Shown here in pieces: positions 26,401-32,201 of a DNA stretch of 32,201 nucleotides. A model generated the notes under the pieces. That model saw nothing but the letters and a program-made list of their open reading frames with translations. It was not told the DNA's origin and did not search any database. The position numbers were made by a program, and so were the translations under genes. Every line of letters starts with the position of its first letter. Position 1 is the stretch's first letter. Source of the DNA: Catenulispora sp. (lineage in GTDB: Bacteria > Actinomycetota > Actinomycetes > Streptomycetales > Catenulisporaceae). The stretch lies in NCBI GenBank assembly GCA_013362315.1, contig JABFWL010000381.1:1-32201 (forward strand), read 5' to 3'.

Positions 26401-26952
26401 CCCGTCCCCGCGTCGCGGCCGAGCCGCTGGCCGCGCACCGCCCGGCAGCGGCGCGGATCCGGCACCGGCACCGGCATCGGATCCGGATCCGGATCCGCGC
26501 CGGACGCGGGACCGGGCATCGGCCCCGGATTCCCCGTCGAACCTGAGGCCGACCCGGGGATCACCGTCGACATCGAGGAGATCGTCGACTATTTCTCCAG
26601 AATCGGCGACGAGACGCCCGCCGGCGCAGGCCACGGCGGGGTACCGGATCCGGTGGGCCTGGCGGACCCGAACCCGCTGGGGCTGCACGACCTGTTCGGC
26701 AACGTATGGCAGTGGTGCAGCACCGCCATGTCGATGACGTCCGCGACCGAAGGGGAGTTCCTCGACCTGCCGCTGGACTCGACCTTCGGCCCCGGCGTAC
26801 CCGTCGTGGTGAAGGGGGCCGTGCCGCCGGCCGTCCACGACCCGGTGTGGCGGCTGATCGGCGGTTGGTTCGACCCGTTCGTGCGTTTCCACCGGCTGGG
26901 ATTCCGCATGTGCTGCCATCCCGATCCCAGCGACCCGCAGCCAAGGAGGTAG
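23476..26952 (+). CDS. STAND-type NTPase with N-terminal adaptor and C-terminal FGE/SUMF1 domain
   Basis: The protein has 1158 residues. Residues ~5-95 form a helical adaptor-like domain (RESVLLPVI, GGSA-like YEGSAAVFALHLV). An acidic/basic coil follows, then an unassigned alpha/beta region (about 130-420). The P-loop NTPase has Walker A GATGTGKST (437-445, K443) and Walker B YLLLDDLDAL (D537/D538). A winged-helix-type FEFDLLRDYFAA at about 721-732 is typical of NACHT/STAND proteins. Residues ~850-1150 form an FGE/SUMF1 domain (RLGRYPVSNAEF, VPSATEWDRGA, GLHDLFGNVWQWC near 1069-1081, GFRMC) interrupted by a Gly/Ser-rich insert (about 994-1030). GTG 23476 overlaps the protease gene; a longer upstream in-frame extension antisense-like to the protease is rejected. 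It is the likely sensor-switch of the system. Confidence 0.87.
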   Translation: MDGLSTDSYHAVATFLAGHLRTVQDRESVLLPVISGWSGKSGIVYEGSAAVFALHLVDRLPAELLKEVLRRIDAGVDQRQVAEALCARIDEAAFQEQERLRDQERERDQSRGRWRGGADRTATILRRPPRPVTPETAPVLFSPRNPFAGLAFPEGGAGPAADLAAPTAEAPLLLVTHFAGDVLGALHAAAAGVDAPAVWIAASGLHAPLHPVAGRPWSRDPADLTGTPPSLLLVDFSAVTPDQAFAPESLSLSAAVEGFLAWADTAGHSVVIGLPRYVLAPSDADPLQRRGVRTLSAARLFSPQYSHRIVECERALGARLPLRDVLEPLLCANSAALPAAVAEGVKALRIRQSGDVDSPERAAAALRLAARLADAGFHEIAYRLEARCRTADSLRGHVPLSADLVIDPRARTEDLIIGFVESTDDIPAAVVQATLTGATGTGKSTALRGIGHAWSLPRFDDVEPEAENYLPLSIPLAQGPATSLAALVADRLAQDSFAVLTVGGRTTTLPAHALVARLSSLGALRRLFPSPAYLLLDDLDALPAGQRDDLARDLRRCRAEDPRLGLLLACGDSATARRQQLSELTMRELSERQLTSILRTRRSHPSLAGVLIDNGTAMARHLRNPQVLTVLAELGLTRSEAAGANLGSVLARYAQRNAGDGYGYDRDRGDVDDRLSETALSLVQDGLRSRALPSDRDQELIAVGRRRGVLAESDAPDILEFEFDLLRDYFAARHLAQEAATPPMARVLARFASDLDGRRDVLRILAGILPDPGRLVEELIARGAVPLAHECALEIPDGAGIGARTTALLLRDLAAAGDAGRRRAIARTLDRYDSRIRPRDPVHNLVEIAASENHGPFRLGRYPVSNAEFAEFVRDDGYHTPHWWAPSAWGWVTEQQIHYPRYWLNSRMSLPNQPVTGINYFEAQAYCAWLTARHPGLRFQVPSATEWDRGAHGGDRLFEMVRSLIAAAMPAVAGAPVPASRPSRWPRTARQRRGSGTGTGIGSGSGSAPDAGPGIGPGFPVEPEADPGITVDIEEIVDYFSRIGDETPAGAGHGGVPDPVGLADPNPLGLHDLFGNVWQWCSTAMSMTSATEGEFLDLPLDSTFGPGVPVVVKGAVPPAVHDPVWRLIGGWFDPFVRFHRLGFRMCCHPDPSDPQPRR
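26479..26496 (+). repeat. Three tandem GGATCC hexamers inside the FGE insert
   Basis: GGATCC occurs three times in tandem, preceded by ggcacc repeats (about 26460-26478). Together they encode a Gly/Ser/Thr linker within the FGE domain. The units are in frame, so slippage would change linker length without breaking the gene. Confidence 0.8.
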
Positions 26953-26959
26953 CGCGTCA

Positions 26960-27844
26960 GTGAGCGAATATCCAGGCAGTGAGTATTCCGGGGCGCCGGT
27001 GCTCATCAGTGGCAACGAGGTGCTGCTGGCCGAGCCCGCGATCGTCCCCGACCATCCCTTCGTCGGCCGGGAGGCCGAGCTGCGGATCTGCCGGGTCGCC
27101 TGGGGCACCAGTCCGGACGGTACCAAGCTCGCCGACAACGGGCTGCAACCGCTGAGCTTCCGGCTGGAAGGCGCCCCGGGGATGGGCAAGAACGAGATCG
27201 TCTACCAGATCGCCCGCACCCTGAACAAGCCGCTGTTCATCATCCAGGGGCACGAGGAGCTGACGCCGGAGGACCTGGCACTCCTGCTGACGCCCACGCC
27301 CGGTGCCGACTACGGGACGATCCCGCTGCAGCTGCGCGCCAGCCCCCTGGCGACCGCGATCCACGTGGGCGGGCTGTTCTTCTTCGACGAGATCAACCGC
27401 GTCCCTGAGCGCGCGCTGAGCCCGCTCGCGTCGGTACTCGACGGACGCCAATACATCTACTCGGCGATGACCGGGACGAACATCGGCCCGCGCGACGACG
27501 AGGCCAGGCGGGGCTTCCGGTTCTGCTGCGCGCTCAATCCGGCGCTGAGCAACGCGGGTTACGTCCTGCCGGAGTACATCGAGCAGCGCACGCTGCCGGC
27601 CATCGAGGTGCAGGCGCCGCCTCCGTCCGATCTGCGACGGATCATCGAGACGACGCTGAAACCGTCGCGGGAGCTGCTGGACGAGTTCGAGGCTTGGTAT
27701 GCCCGGGAGGAGAACCACGAGATGTCGGTCCGGCAAGCCGTGACCGTGGTGAACTACGTCATGAGCCTCATGCATCAGGTGGGCGACCCGAACCCCGGGG
27801 TCTTCGACAAGGTGCCCCGGTCGCTGTTCGGGCGCCGGCGCTGA
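26960..27844 (+). CDS. MoxR-like AAA+ ATPase of the candidate conflict operon
   Basis: This 294-residue AAA+ protein has Walker A GAPGMGKN (G71 to N78), in which the usual Ser/Thr after the lysine is asparagine. Walker B is LFFFDEINR (D143/E144), and sensor-1 is N193 in CCALNPAL. The LASVLDGR and YIEQRTLP segments are MoxR-like. GTG 26960 follows AAGGAGG (26943-26949), which runs up to the stop of the STAND gene. The Walker A change could weaken magnesium coordination, so ATPase activity needs testing. It is separated from the next gene by only a few bases. No VWA partner is seen nearby, unlike the operon at 3768-17709. Confidence 0.85.
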   Translation: MSEYPGSEYSGAPVLISGNEVLLAEPAIVPDHPFVGREAELRICRVAWGTSPDGTKLADNGLQPLSFRLEGAPGMGKNEIVYQIARTLNKPLFIIQGHEELTPEDLALLLTPTPGADYGTIPLQLRASPLATAIHVGGLFFFDEINRVPERALSPLASVLDGRQYIYSAMTGTNIGPRDDEARRGFRFCCALNPALSNAGYVLPEYIEQRTLPAIEVQAPPPSDLRRIIETTLKPSRELLDEFEAWYAREENHEMSVRQAVTVVNYVMSLMHQVGDPNPGVFDKVPRSLFGRRR

Positions 27845-27857
27845 GGGCGTGGCGCCG

Positions 27858-29990
27858 ATGAGCCGACCGTTCATCGCGCAGGGCGGCATCCACTTCGTCC
27901 CCGTGCTGCGGCACCGCCTCAATTTCGCGGTCATGGTGCAGCGGGCCGTCCACGACCTCGGGCTGGACGAACACGACCTCATCGCGGTCGCGCTTCCGGA
28001 GTCGGTGCGGGAACCGATGCTGCAGGCGATCGGCAGGCTGCCGCGGGTGAACTTGGTGATCTCCGCGGTGAGCACCGGCGAGCAGCGCGAGGTCTTCCCG
28101 GTGACCCCGTCCGACGCGCTGGTGGAGGCCGTCCGGACGGCGGCCGAGCGCGGGATCCCGCTCCGGTTCCTCGACCAGGAGGTCGCGCCGGCGCACCTGA
28201 TCGACCACTTCTGCCTTGCCGACAACGCCTGGCCCGACGACGGGCTCGCGCTGCGCACCGGGGCCGAACGCTACCTCGACCTGGTGGCTCGGCGCCTGAG
28301 CCGTCCGCCGTCGCGGTTCGAGCCGGTGGACGCCTGGCGCGAGCTCCACATGGCCGCCGAGCTGCGGCGGCTGCACCCGAAGTACCGCAGGATCCTGTTC
28401 GTCTGCAACGCCACGCATGTCCGGCCGATCCAGGAACTGCTGCGCCAGCCCGCCTCGCTCGCCGAGCCCGCTCCAGCCGCCCTGCCGCCGCCCCGCTTCG
28501 AGATCGTCGAGCCGAGCCTGCCGATCCTGCTGAGCTACCTCGACGAGATCCCGCGTCTGGTCCAGGAGTACGAGCAGGCCCGCGCCGCGGGCGCGGGGCA
28601 TACGTTCGACAAGCACGCGGCCGTGCTTCGGGCGGTCTACCAGCTCAGCGAAGAAGCGACGGACCTCCGGATCTCCGTCCGGCACCTCAAGGCGTTCGCC
28701 GTGCTGCTGGCCGGGCTGCTCGAGCCGGAGGGGCGGACCTCGCCGCACCTGGCAGACGTCGTCGATGCGGCCGGGACCTGTTTCAGCAGCGCGTTCCGCG
28801 AGCGGGTCTACCGTCGGTTGCTCTCCTACCACGACCAGGTACGGGTCGAGCGGATCGGCAGGATCGTCGGGAACGGGGAGGTCGCCTTCTGGATGAGCCA
28901 GAGCGTCGGCCGCGCCGGCGCCGGCCATGGCGGCTCCGGGGCTTCGGGACGGGTGTACGTCGCGCGCAGCTGCATGCAGCCGGACCACTACTACGAGGTG
29001 ACGGTCGGCGGCGGCCGCGGCGACGACGCGATGGCGCCCGACGTGGCCGGCGGCCAGATCATCGAGTGGCAGCCGGCGGGCGCGGACGCGGACATGGCGT
29101 CGCGGGCCCAGTTCGATCAGAGCTGGCCGCCGACCGACGCGTTCATCAACGAGATGCGCCATAAGGCGCTCCGGCTGGCGACGACCGACCGGAACCGGGT
29201 TGTGCGGAGCGTGGAATTCCATGGCACCCTGCACGACGGTCTGGACTTCCGCAGGACCCTGCGCAGCGTCTATCAGGGCCGCCCGAAGCTGTACGTGCGG
29301 CAGGAGAAGGTCTCCCGGCTGCCGAAGGTGGACATGAACGAGCCGACCGTCTGGCTGTCGGACGACTACGCGCACGCCGACGTGACCGGCGGCGGGTTCT
29401 ACGTCACGGGCACGTTCTCCGGTAACGACACCGTCACGTTCCCGACCGAGCTTCACATGATCAGATCCGAACCTTCGAAGGTGCTCACGAACAAATACGG
29501 GAACCGGGCGCGCCTGTCCTCGCATGAGGTGGTCGGGCGCCTGACCTTCAAGGATTGGGGGCAGACTACGGACGAAACCCGTGCCAAGCTGGGCGACAGC
29601 ATCAGGACCCGGCTTCCTGATTACCAAACCGTCTACTTCCCCTCCGAATACCTGAGCCGCCTGGCCGACAGGTACGGGGTGAACCTGTCGATGGCCCGGT
29701 GGTGGGAGTTCTTCCTGGTGGCTGCCCTGTCGTGTGCCCGGGACACGGTGGTGCTCGTGGCCCCGCCCCACTTCACGGTGCCGGACGCGGCGCGCGCCGT
29801 CGCGGCTTCATCTGGAAAACGGATCGTTCAAGTCCCGACCACGTACTACACCCAGGAGGAGCTGAGGCGCGTCAGAAGTCTCTATTACCTCGCCGGCGCC
29901 TACCCCGGACCCGTCGACGACGCCAACGACATCAGGATGCGCAACTACATCGTCGAGCGCTTCTCAGAACCCATGAAAAGCTACTGGTGA
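27858..29990 (+). CDS. Uncharacterised ~710-residue protein, N-terminus DUF5682-like
   Basis: The family is not recognised. The chosen start, ATG 27858, has TGAGGG about 10 bases upstream; GTG 27849 is the in-frame alternative. The N-terminal ~110 residues (FVPVLRHRLNFAV, IAVALPES, VNLVISAV, TPSDALVEAVR, IPLRFLD) follow the same order of strands and motifs as the DUF5682 protein at 11883 (GVRHHSPACA, LIEGPAD, IAVFTSA, YSPEWIALR, VRFIDLP). A helical middle and a C-terminal alpha/beta region (about 480-710, ending EPMKSYW) follow. No MIDAS motif, P-loop or membrane segment is visible. It ends in a GTGA overlap with the acetyltransferase gene. I infer a core subunit working with the MoxR ATPase, analogous to YehM. 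Confidence 0.75.
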   Translation: MSRPFIAQGGIHFVPVLRHRLNFAVMVQRAVHDLGLDEHDLIAVALPESVREPMLQAIGRLPRVNLVISAVSTGEQREVFPVTPSDALVEAVRTAAERGIPLRFLDQEVAPAHLIDHFCLADNAWPDDGLALRTGAERYLDLVARRLSRPPSRFEPVDAWRELHMAAELRRLHPKYRRILFVCNATHVRPIQELLRQPASLAEPAPAALPPPRFEIVEPSLPILLSYLDEIPRLVQEYEQARAAGAGHTFDKHAAVLRAVYQLSEEATDLRISVRHLKAFAVLLAGLLEPEGRTSPHLADVVDAAGTCFSSAFRERVYRRLLSYHDQVRVERIGRIVGNGEVAFWMSQSVGRAGAGHGGSGASGRVYVARSCMQPDHYYEVTVGGGRGDDAMAPDVAGGQIIEWQPAGADADMASRAQFDQSWPPTDAFINEMRHKALRLATTDRNRVVRSVEFHGTLHDGLDFRRTLRSVYQGRPKLYVRQEKVSRLPKVDMNEPTVWLSDDYAHADVTGGGFYVTGTFSGNDTVTFPTELHMIRSEPSKVLTNKYGNRARLSSHEVVGRLTFKDWGQTTDETRAKLGDSIRTRLPDYQTVYFPSEYLSRLADRYGVNLSMARWWEFFLVAALSCARDTVVLVAPPHFTVPDAARAVAASSGKRIVQVPTTYYTQEELRRVRSLYYLAGAYPGPVDDANDIRMRNYIVERFSEPMKSYW

Positions 29991-30628
29991 CGACGTCCAT
30001 GCCCCGAAGAGCCGATCCGATCCCCTACACCCATCGCCTGCGCCTGGCCGAAGCCGACCCGGCGCGCGGCGGCAAGCCGGTGTACCTGCTGTTCGAGCCG
30101 ATGCGCGCCGACGACGTCCCGACGGTCGCCGCCATCGAGCAGGCCAGCTTCCCCACTCCCTTCACGCCCGCGATGTTTCGCGCCCAGCTGGTAGACCCAG
30201 ACAGCTCCTGGTGGGTGGTCCGCCGCTCCGGCGGCGACCCGTTCCGGACGACCGCGCCACCGTTGTCCTACATCGGCCACTTCCGAAGCGGACTCGGTAC
30301 CCACATCGCCAAGATCGCCACCGACGTCCCCTGGCGCCGCCGCCACCTGGGCGAATGGACGCTGCTGAACATGCTGCTGGCCGCCCACGGCCAGGGCGCG
30401 GCGTACGCGAGCCTCGAAGTGCGCGCCCGCAACACCGCCGCGCGCACACTCTACCGCAAACTGGGGTTCACCGAACTCCAGCGGATCGACGGCTATTACC
30501 AGGACACCGGTGAGGACGGCTGCATCCTGGCCTATCCGGGACTCGCCAACCGGAAAGCGTTCCTTCACCTCACCAAGGCGTTGGCGGCGACGTCCGTTGA
30601 CATGTCCGACCGTCCATCGAGCTCTTAG
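29987..30628 (+). CDS. GNAT-family N-acetyltransferase (RimI-like), 3' end altered by an IS
   Basis: This protein of 213 residues from GTG 29987 overlaps the previous stop as GTGA; ATG 29999 is a slightly shorter alternative. The GNAT core shows IEQASFPTPF, VPWRRRHLGEW (acetyl-CoA loop, with Trp where Gly or Ala is usual), LEVRARNTAARTLYRKLGF and a YYQDTGED segment, as in RimI-type protein N-terminal acetyltransferases. The TAG stop (30626-30628) lies inside the left inverted repeat of the insertion sequence, so the native C-terminus has been lost. The core domain ends well before this, so the enzyme may still work. The role in the operon is unknown, perhaps modification of a subunit or a target. 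Confidence 0.82.
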   Translation: MTTSMPRRADPIPYTHRLRLAEADPARGGKPVYLLFEPMRADDVPTVAAIEQASFPTPFTPAMFRAQLVDPDSSWWVVRRSGGDPFRTTAPPLSYIGHFRSGLGTHIAKIATDVPWRRRHLGEWTLLNMLLAAHGQGAAYASLEVRARNTAARTLYRKLGFTELQRIDGYYQDTGEDGCILAYPGLANRKAFLHLTKALAATSVDMSDRPSSS

Positions 30629-30640
30629 CTTGAGTTTTAA
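30624..30640 (+). repeat. Left terminal inverted repeat of the IS
   Basis: It contains both the TAG stop of the upstream acetyltransferase gene (30626-30628) and, on the minus strand, the TAA stop of the transposase (30637-30639). It pairs with 32185-32201. Confidence 0.75.
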
Positions 30641-32073
30641 GGTGGTGGTGGGGTGGCGGTAGGTGTCCCACTGCTGGTTTTTGGGTGTTTGCCGACGTCG
30701 TGGCGTGTGGCGATGGTCTTGTTCTTGGAGCCTTTGGGGCGTCCGGGGCCGGGGCGGGTGGCTTTCGGCGGTCTGGCCGGATGGGGGAGGTTCCGTCGGA
30801 GCTGGCGAAAGCCTCGGCGCACTCGTGCAGGAGTGAGTTGTTCGGGATCGGTGGGCTTCTCCCAGGCCCGGCGCAGGTCTTGGGCCAGGTGTCGGGCCAG
30901 GCGTAGTTGGGTGTAGGCGGCGATGATCAGCCAGGTCCACAGCTCGCTTTGGCGTGCGGTGCGCACACGCGGCCGGGTCCAGCCCAAGGTCTGCTTGATC
31001 ATTCTGAAGGTGTGCTCAATGTCGAATCTTCGACAGAACGCGAAGAACAGCCCGGCCAGGTCTTCGGCGTCGACCTCGGGTTCGCTGAACCACAGCCACA
31101 ACGGCTTGGGCGACCGGTCGCCGGGCAGCCGGTCCACCGCGATGTGCAGCAGCGTGCCGGGGATGATCGGATACTCGCCGTCGTGTGCGGCCCACGCGCC
31201 ATCGCCGGCCAGCCGCTGATGCCGGCGGGTGTAGACCGCCACGGCCGCAGTGCCGTAGCGCACGGTGTCGATCCGCACCGCCACATCAGCATCGGGCCAG
31301 GTGGCCGCCTCGTTGAGTTTCATGCGAGGGCCGTGCCGTGGTTGCCGGCCAGGCCGGTCGCCCTTGCGGGCCCCGGCCGGGGCGCAGAACACCCGGTCTG
31401 AGCGCACCCGCACCAGCAACTCCACCGGCAGGTCGGCTAGCAAGAACGCCAGCCGGGTGCCGTCGTAGCCGGAATCGAGCACGATGCGGATGCGCGGATC
31501 GCCCGCGCGGTGCTGCCCGGCCGCGACCAGCCGGGCCACCACGTCCCGGATCTGGCAGGCGGTGACATCGGTGCCGTCATCGTCCGGGCCCAGGCGCACC
31601 GCGTCCAGCAGGCCGACAAACGAGCAGGCCCCGGGCTCCAGGGCGGCCACGAACGAGTACGGCCAGCCCGGGATCATCTGCGCGTTGCCCCGCCCGCGGC
31701 CATGCACATGGCAGAACAGCCGCTCATCGCAGCACTCGGCGTCCGGCCGCAGCCACGGCGAGACGTCCACGGCCAGTGTGATCCGGCCGCCGAACCGCGG
31801 CAGCTCCAACCCGGCCAGCACCGCGGCGAACCGCGCCACGTTCAGCTTTCCGCCGGCTAAGGCGTCATACAGCCCGCCGTGCCCGCGCCGGTGCACACCG
31901 GCCAGCGACAACTCCGGCAACGAGATCACCGGCCCGTCCACGCAGAGCATCGCCTCGACCAGTTCGAACAGGGCGTCGGAACGGGCATCCAGACAGTCGT
32001 AGAAGTCCAGCCGAAACGCGGACAACTCCCCGATCGCCTCGACGCGACGGAACGGATCAGCGACACTGGTCAT
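30637..32073 (-). CDS. DDE transposase of the IS
   Basis: This 478-residue transposase has the acidic triad D103 (LAVDVSPW), D200 (VLDSGYDG) and E353 (DIEHTFRMIKQ), the last with the IKQ context found in IS4/IS701-like transposases. A Lys/Arg/Pro-rich C-terminal tail (GRPKGSKNKT) looks like a basic DNA-binding extension. The frame is intact from ATG 32071-32073 to the stop inside the left repeat, so it may be active. The 128 bases upstream hold the right repeat; no promoter there can be called with confidence. I recognise it as an actinobacterial NF041680-type transposase, with modest certainty about the family name. Confidence 0.92.
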   Translation of the reverse strand: MTSVADPFRRVEAIGELSAFRLDFYDCLDARSDALFELVEAMLCVDGPVISLPELSLAGVHRRGHGGLYDALAGGKLNVARFAAVLAGLELPRFGGRITLAVDVSPWLRPDAECCDERLFCHVHGRGRGNAQMIPGWPYSFVAALEPGACSFVGLLDAVRLGPDDDGTDVTACQIRDVVARLVAAGQHRAGDPRIRIVLDSGYDGTRLAFLLADLPVELLVRVRSDRVFCAPAGARKGDRPGRQPRHGPRMKLNEAATWPDADVAVRIDTVRYGTAAVAVYTRRHQRLAGDGAWAAHDGEYPIIPGTLLHIAVDRLPGDRSPKPLWLWFSEPEVDAEDLAGLFFAFCRRFDIEHTFRMIKQTLGWTRPRVRTARQSELWTWLIIAAYTQLRLARHLAQDLRRAWEKPTDPEQLTPARVRRGFRQLRRNLPHPARPPKATRPGPGRPKGSKNKTIATRHDVGKHPKTSSGTPTATPPPP

Positions 32074-32184
32074 CTGCGGCTTTCTGGTCGGTTACGTGCT
32101 CTTGGTCGAACACGCATCCTGCCCGGGAAGCCGCTTCGCTGTCAGGGCAATGCGAAACCCCGACACGAAACGATCACGCCGGGG

Positions 32185-32201
32185 TTAAATTTCAAGCTTA
32201 G
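32185..32201 (-). repeat. Right terminal inverted repeat of the IS
   Basis: It is the inverted copy of 30624-30640 (14 of 17 positions) and lies exactly at the window end, so its outer boundary cannot be confirmed. Confidence 0.7.

Larger units (their letters stand above)
30624..32201. mobile_element. Insertion sequence with DDE transposase and imperfect terminal inverted repeats
   Basis: Left end cttagcttgagttttaa (30624-30640) and right end ttaaatttcaagcttag (32185-32201) are inverted copies matching at 14 of 17 positions. They flank a single complete transposase gene. The element is about 1.58 kb if the window edge coincides with its right end. Target duplication cannot be checked because the right flank is outside the window. 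Confidence 0.8.

Noticed and set aside
24484-27189. Long minus-strand open frame of 901 codons opposite the STAND gene
   Set aside because: It has shadow-like composition and no motifs; the plus strand has Walker and FGE motifs in frame.
27858-29990. Possible VWA domain in the 710-residue protein
   Set aside because: No DxSxS motif or following Thr/Asp MIDAS residues could be found in the sequence.
22409-30628. Diversity-generating retroelement acting on the FGE domain
   Set aside because: No reverse transcriptase gene or template/variable repeat pair is visible in the window.
1-32201. CRISPR array, tRNA or rRNA genes
   Set aside because: No regularly spaced direct repeats beyond the short tandem ones listed, and no tRNA- or rRNA-like conserved segments were seen by eye.

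Overview
The window is high-GC DNA with GTG starts, tightly overlapping genes, an XRE/DUF5753 regulator paired with a DUF397 protein, and TetR-family control. This points to a filamentous actinobacterium (Streptomyces/Catenulispora type; the genus cannot be fixed from the sequence alone). I see no rRNA, tRNA or CRISPR array.

Layout. (1) 185-3711, minus strand: a membrane-anchored GGDEF-EAL cyclic-di-GMP protein overlapping by one base with a PLP-dependent alpha-oxoamine synthase of the BioF/CqsA type. (2) 3768-17709, plus strand: a six-gene operon of two tandem DUF4132 proteins, a MoxR AAA+ ATPase, a DUF5682 protein, a VWA/MIDAS protein and a SWIM zinc-finger protein. All five junctions are 4-base ATGA or GTGA overlaps. 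The gene set matches, from memory, the E. coli yehI-yehL-yehM-yehP-yehQ group, whose function is not settled. (3) 17828-20598: a TetR regulator divergent from an NAD(P)-binding oxidoreductase, with a tandem 18-bp repeat and a perfect palindrome between them, then a small membrane protein and a class I methyltransferase. (4) 20766-21887, minus: the DUF397 and XRE/DUF5753 pair. (5) 22075-30628, plus: a small CxxCxGxG protein, then a compact operon of a trypsin-like protease with an N-terminal effector-associated-type domain, a STAND-type NTPase with its own N-terminal helical adaptor and a C-terminal FGE/SUMF1-fold domain, a second MoxR-like ATPase, a ~710-residue uncharacterised protein and a GNAT acetyltransferase. 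(6) 30624-32201: an insertion sequence with ~17-bp imperfect terminal inverted repeats, whose left end supplies the stop codon of the acetyltransferase gene.

How they may work together. The second operon has the parts of an NTP-dependent biological conflict (immunity or cell-suicide) system: a sensor-like FGE domain, a STAND switch, a protease effector, paired adaptor domains and a MoxR chaperone-type ATPase. Unlike the described vWA-MoxR-VMAP ternary systems, no VWA gene is visible. Its fourth gene has an N-terminal half that parallels the DUF5682 protein of the first operon. The window therefore carries two MoxR-centred systems about 5 kb apart, each with the MoxR gene immediately upstream of a DUF5682-like gene. 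That shared core is the most interesting feature here.
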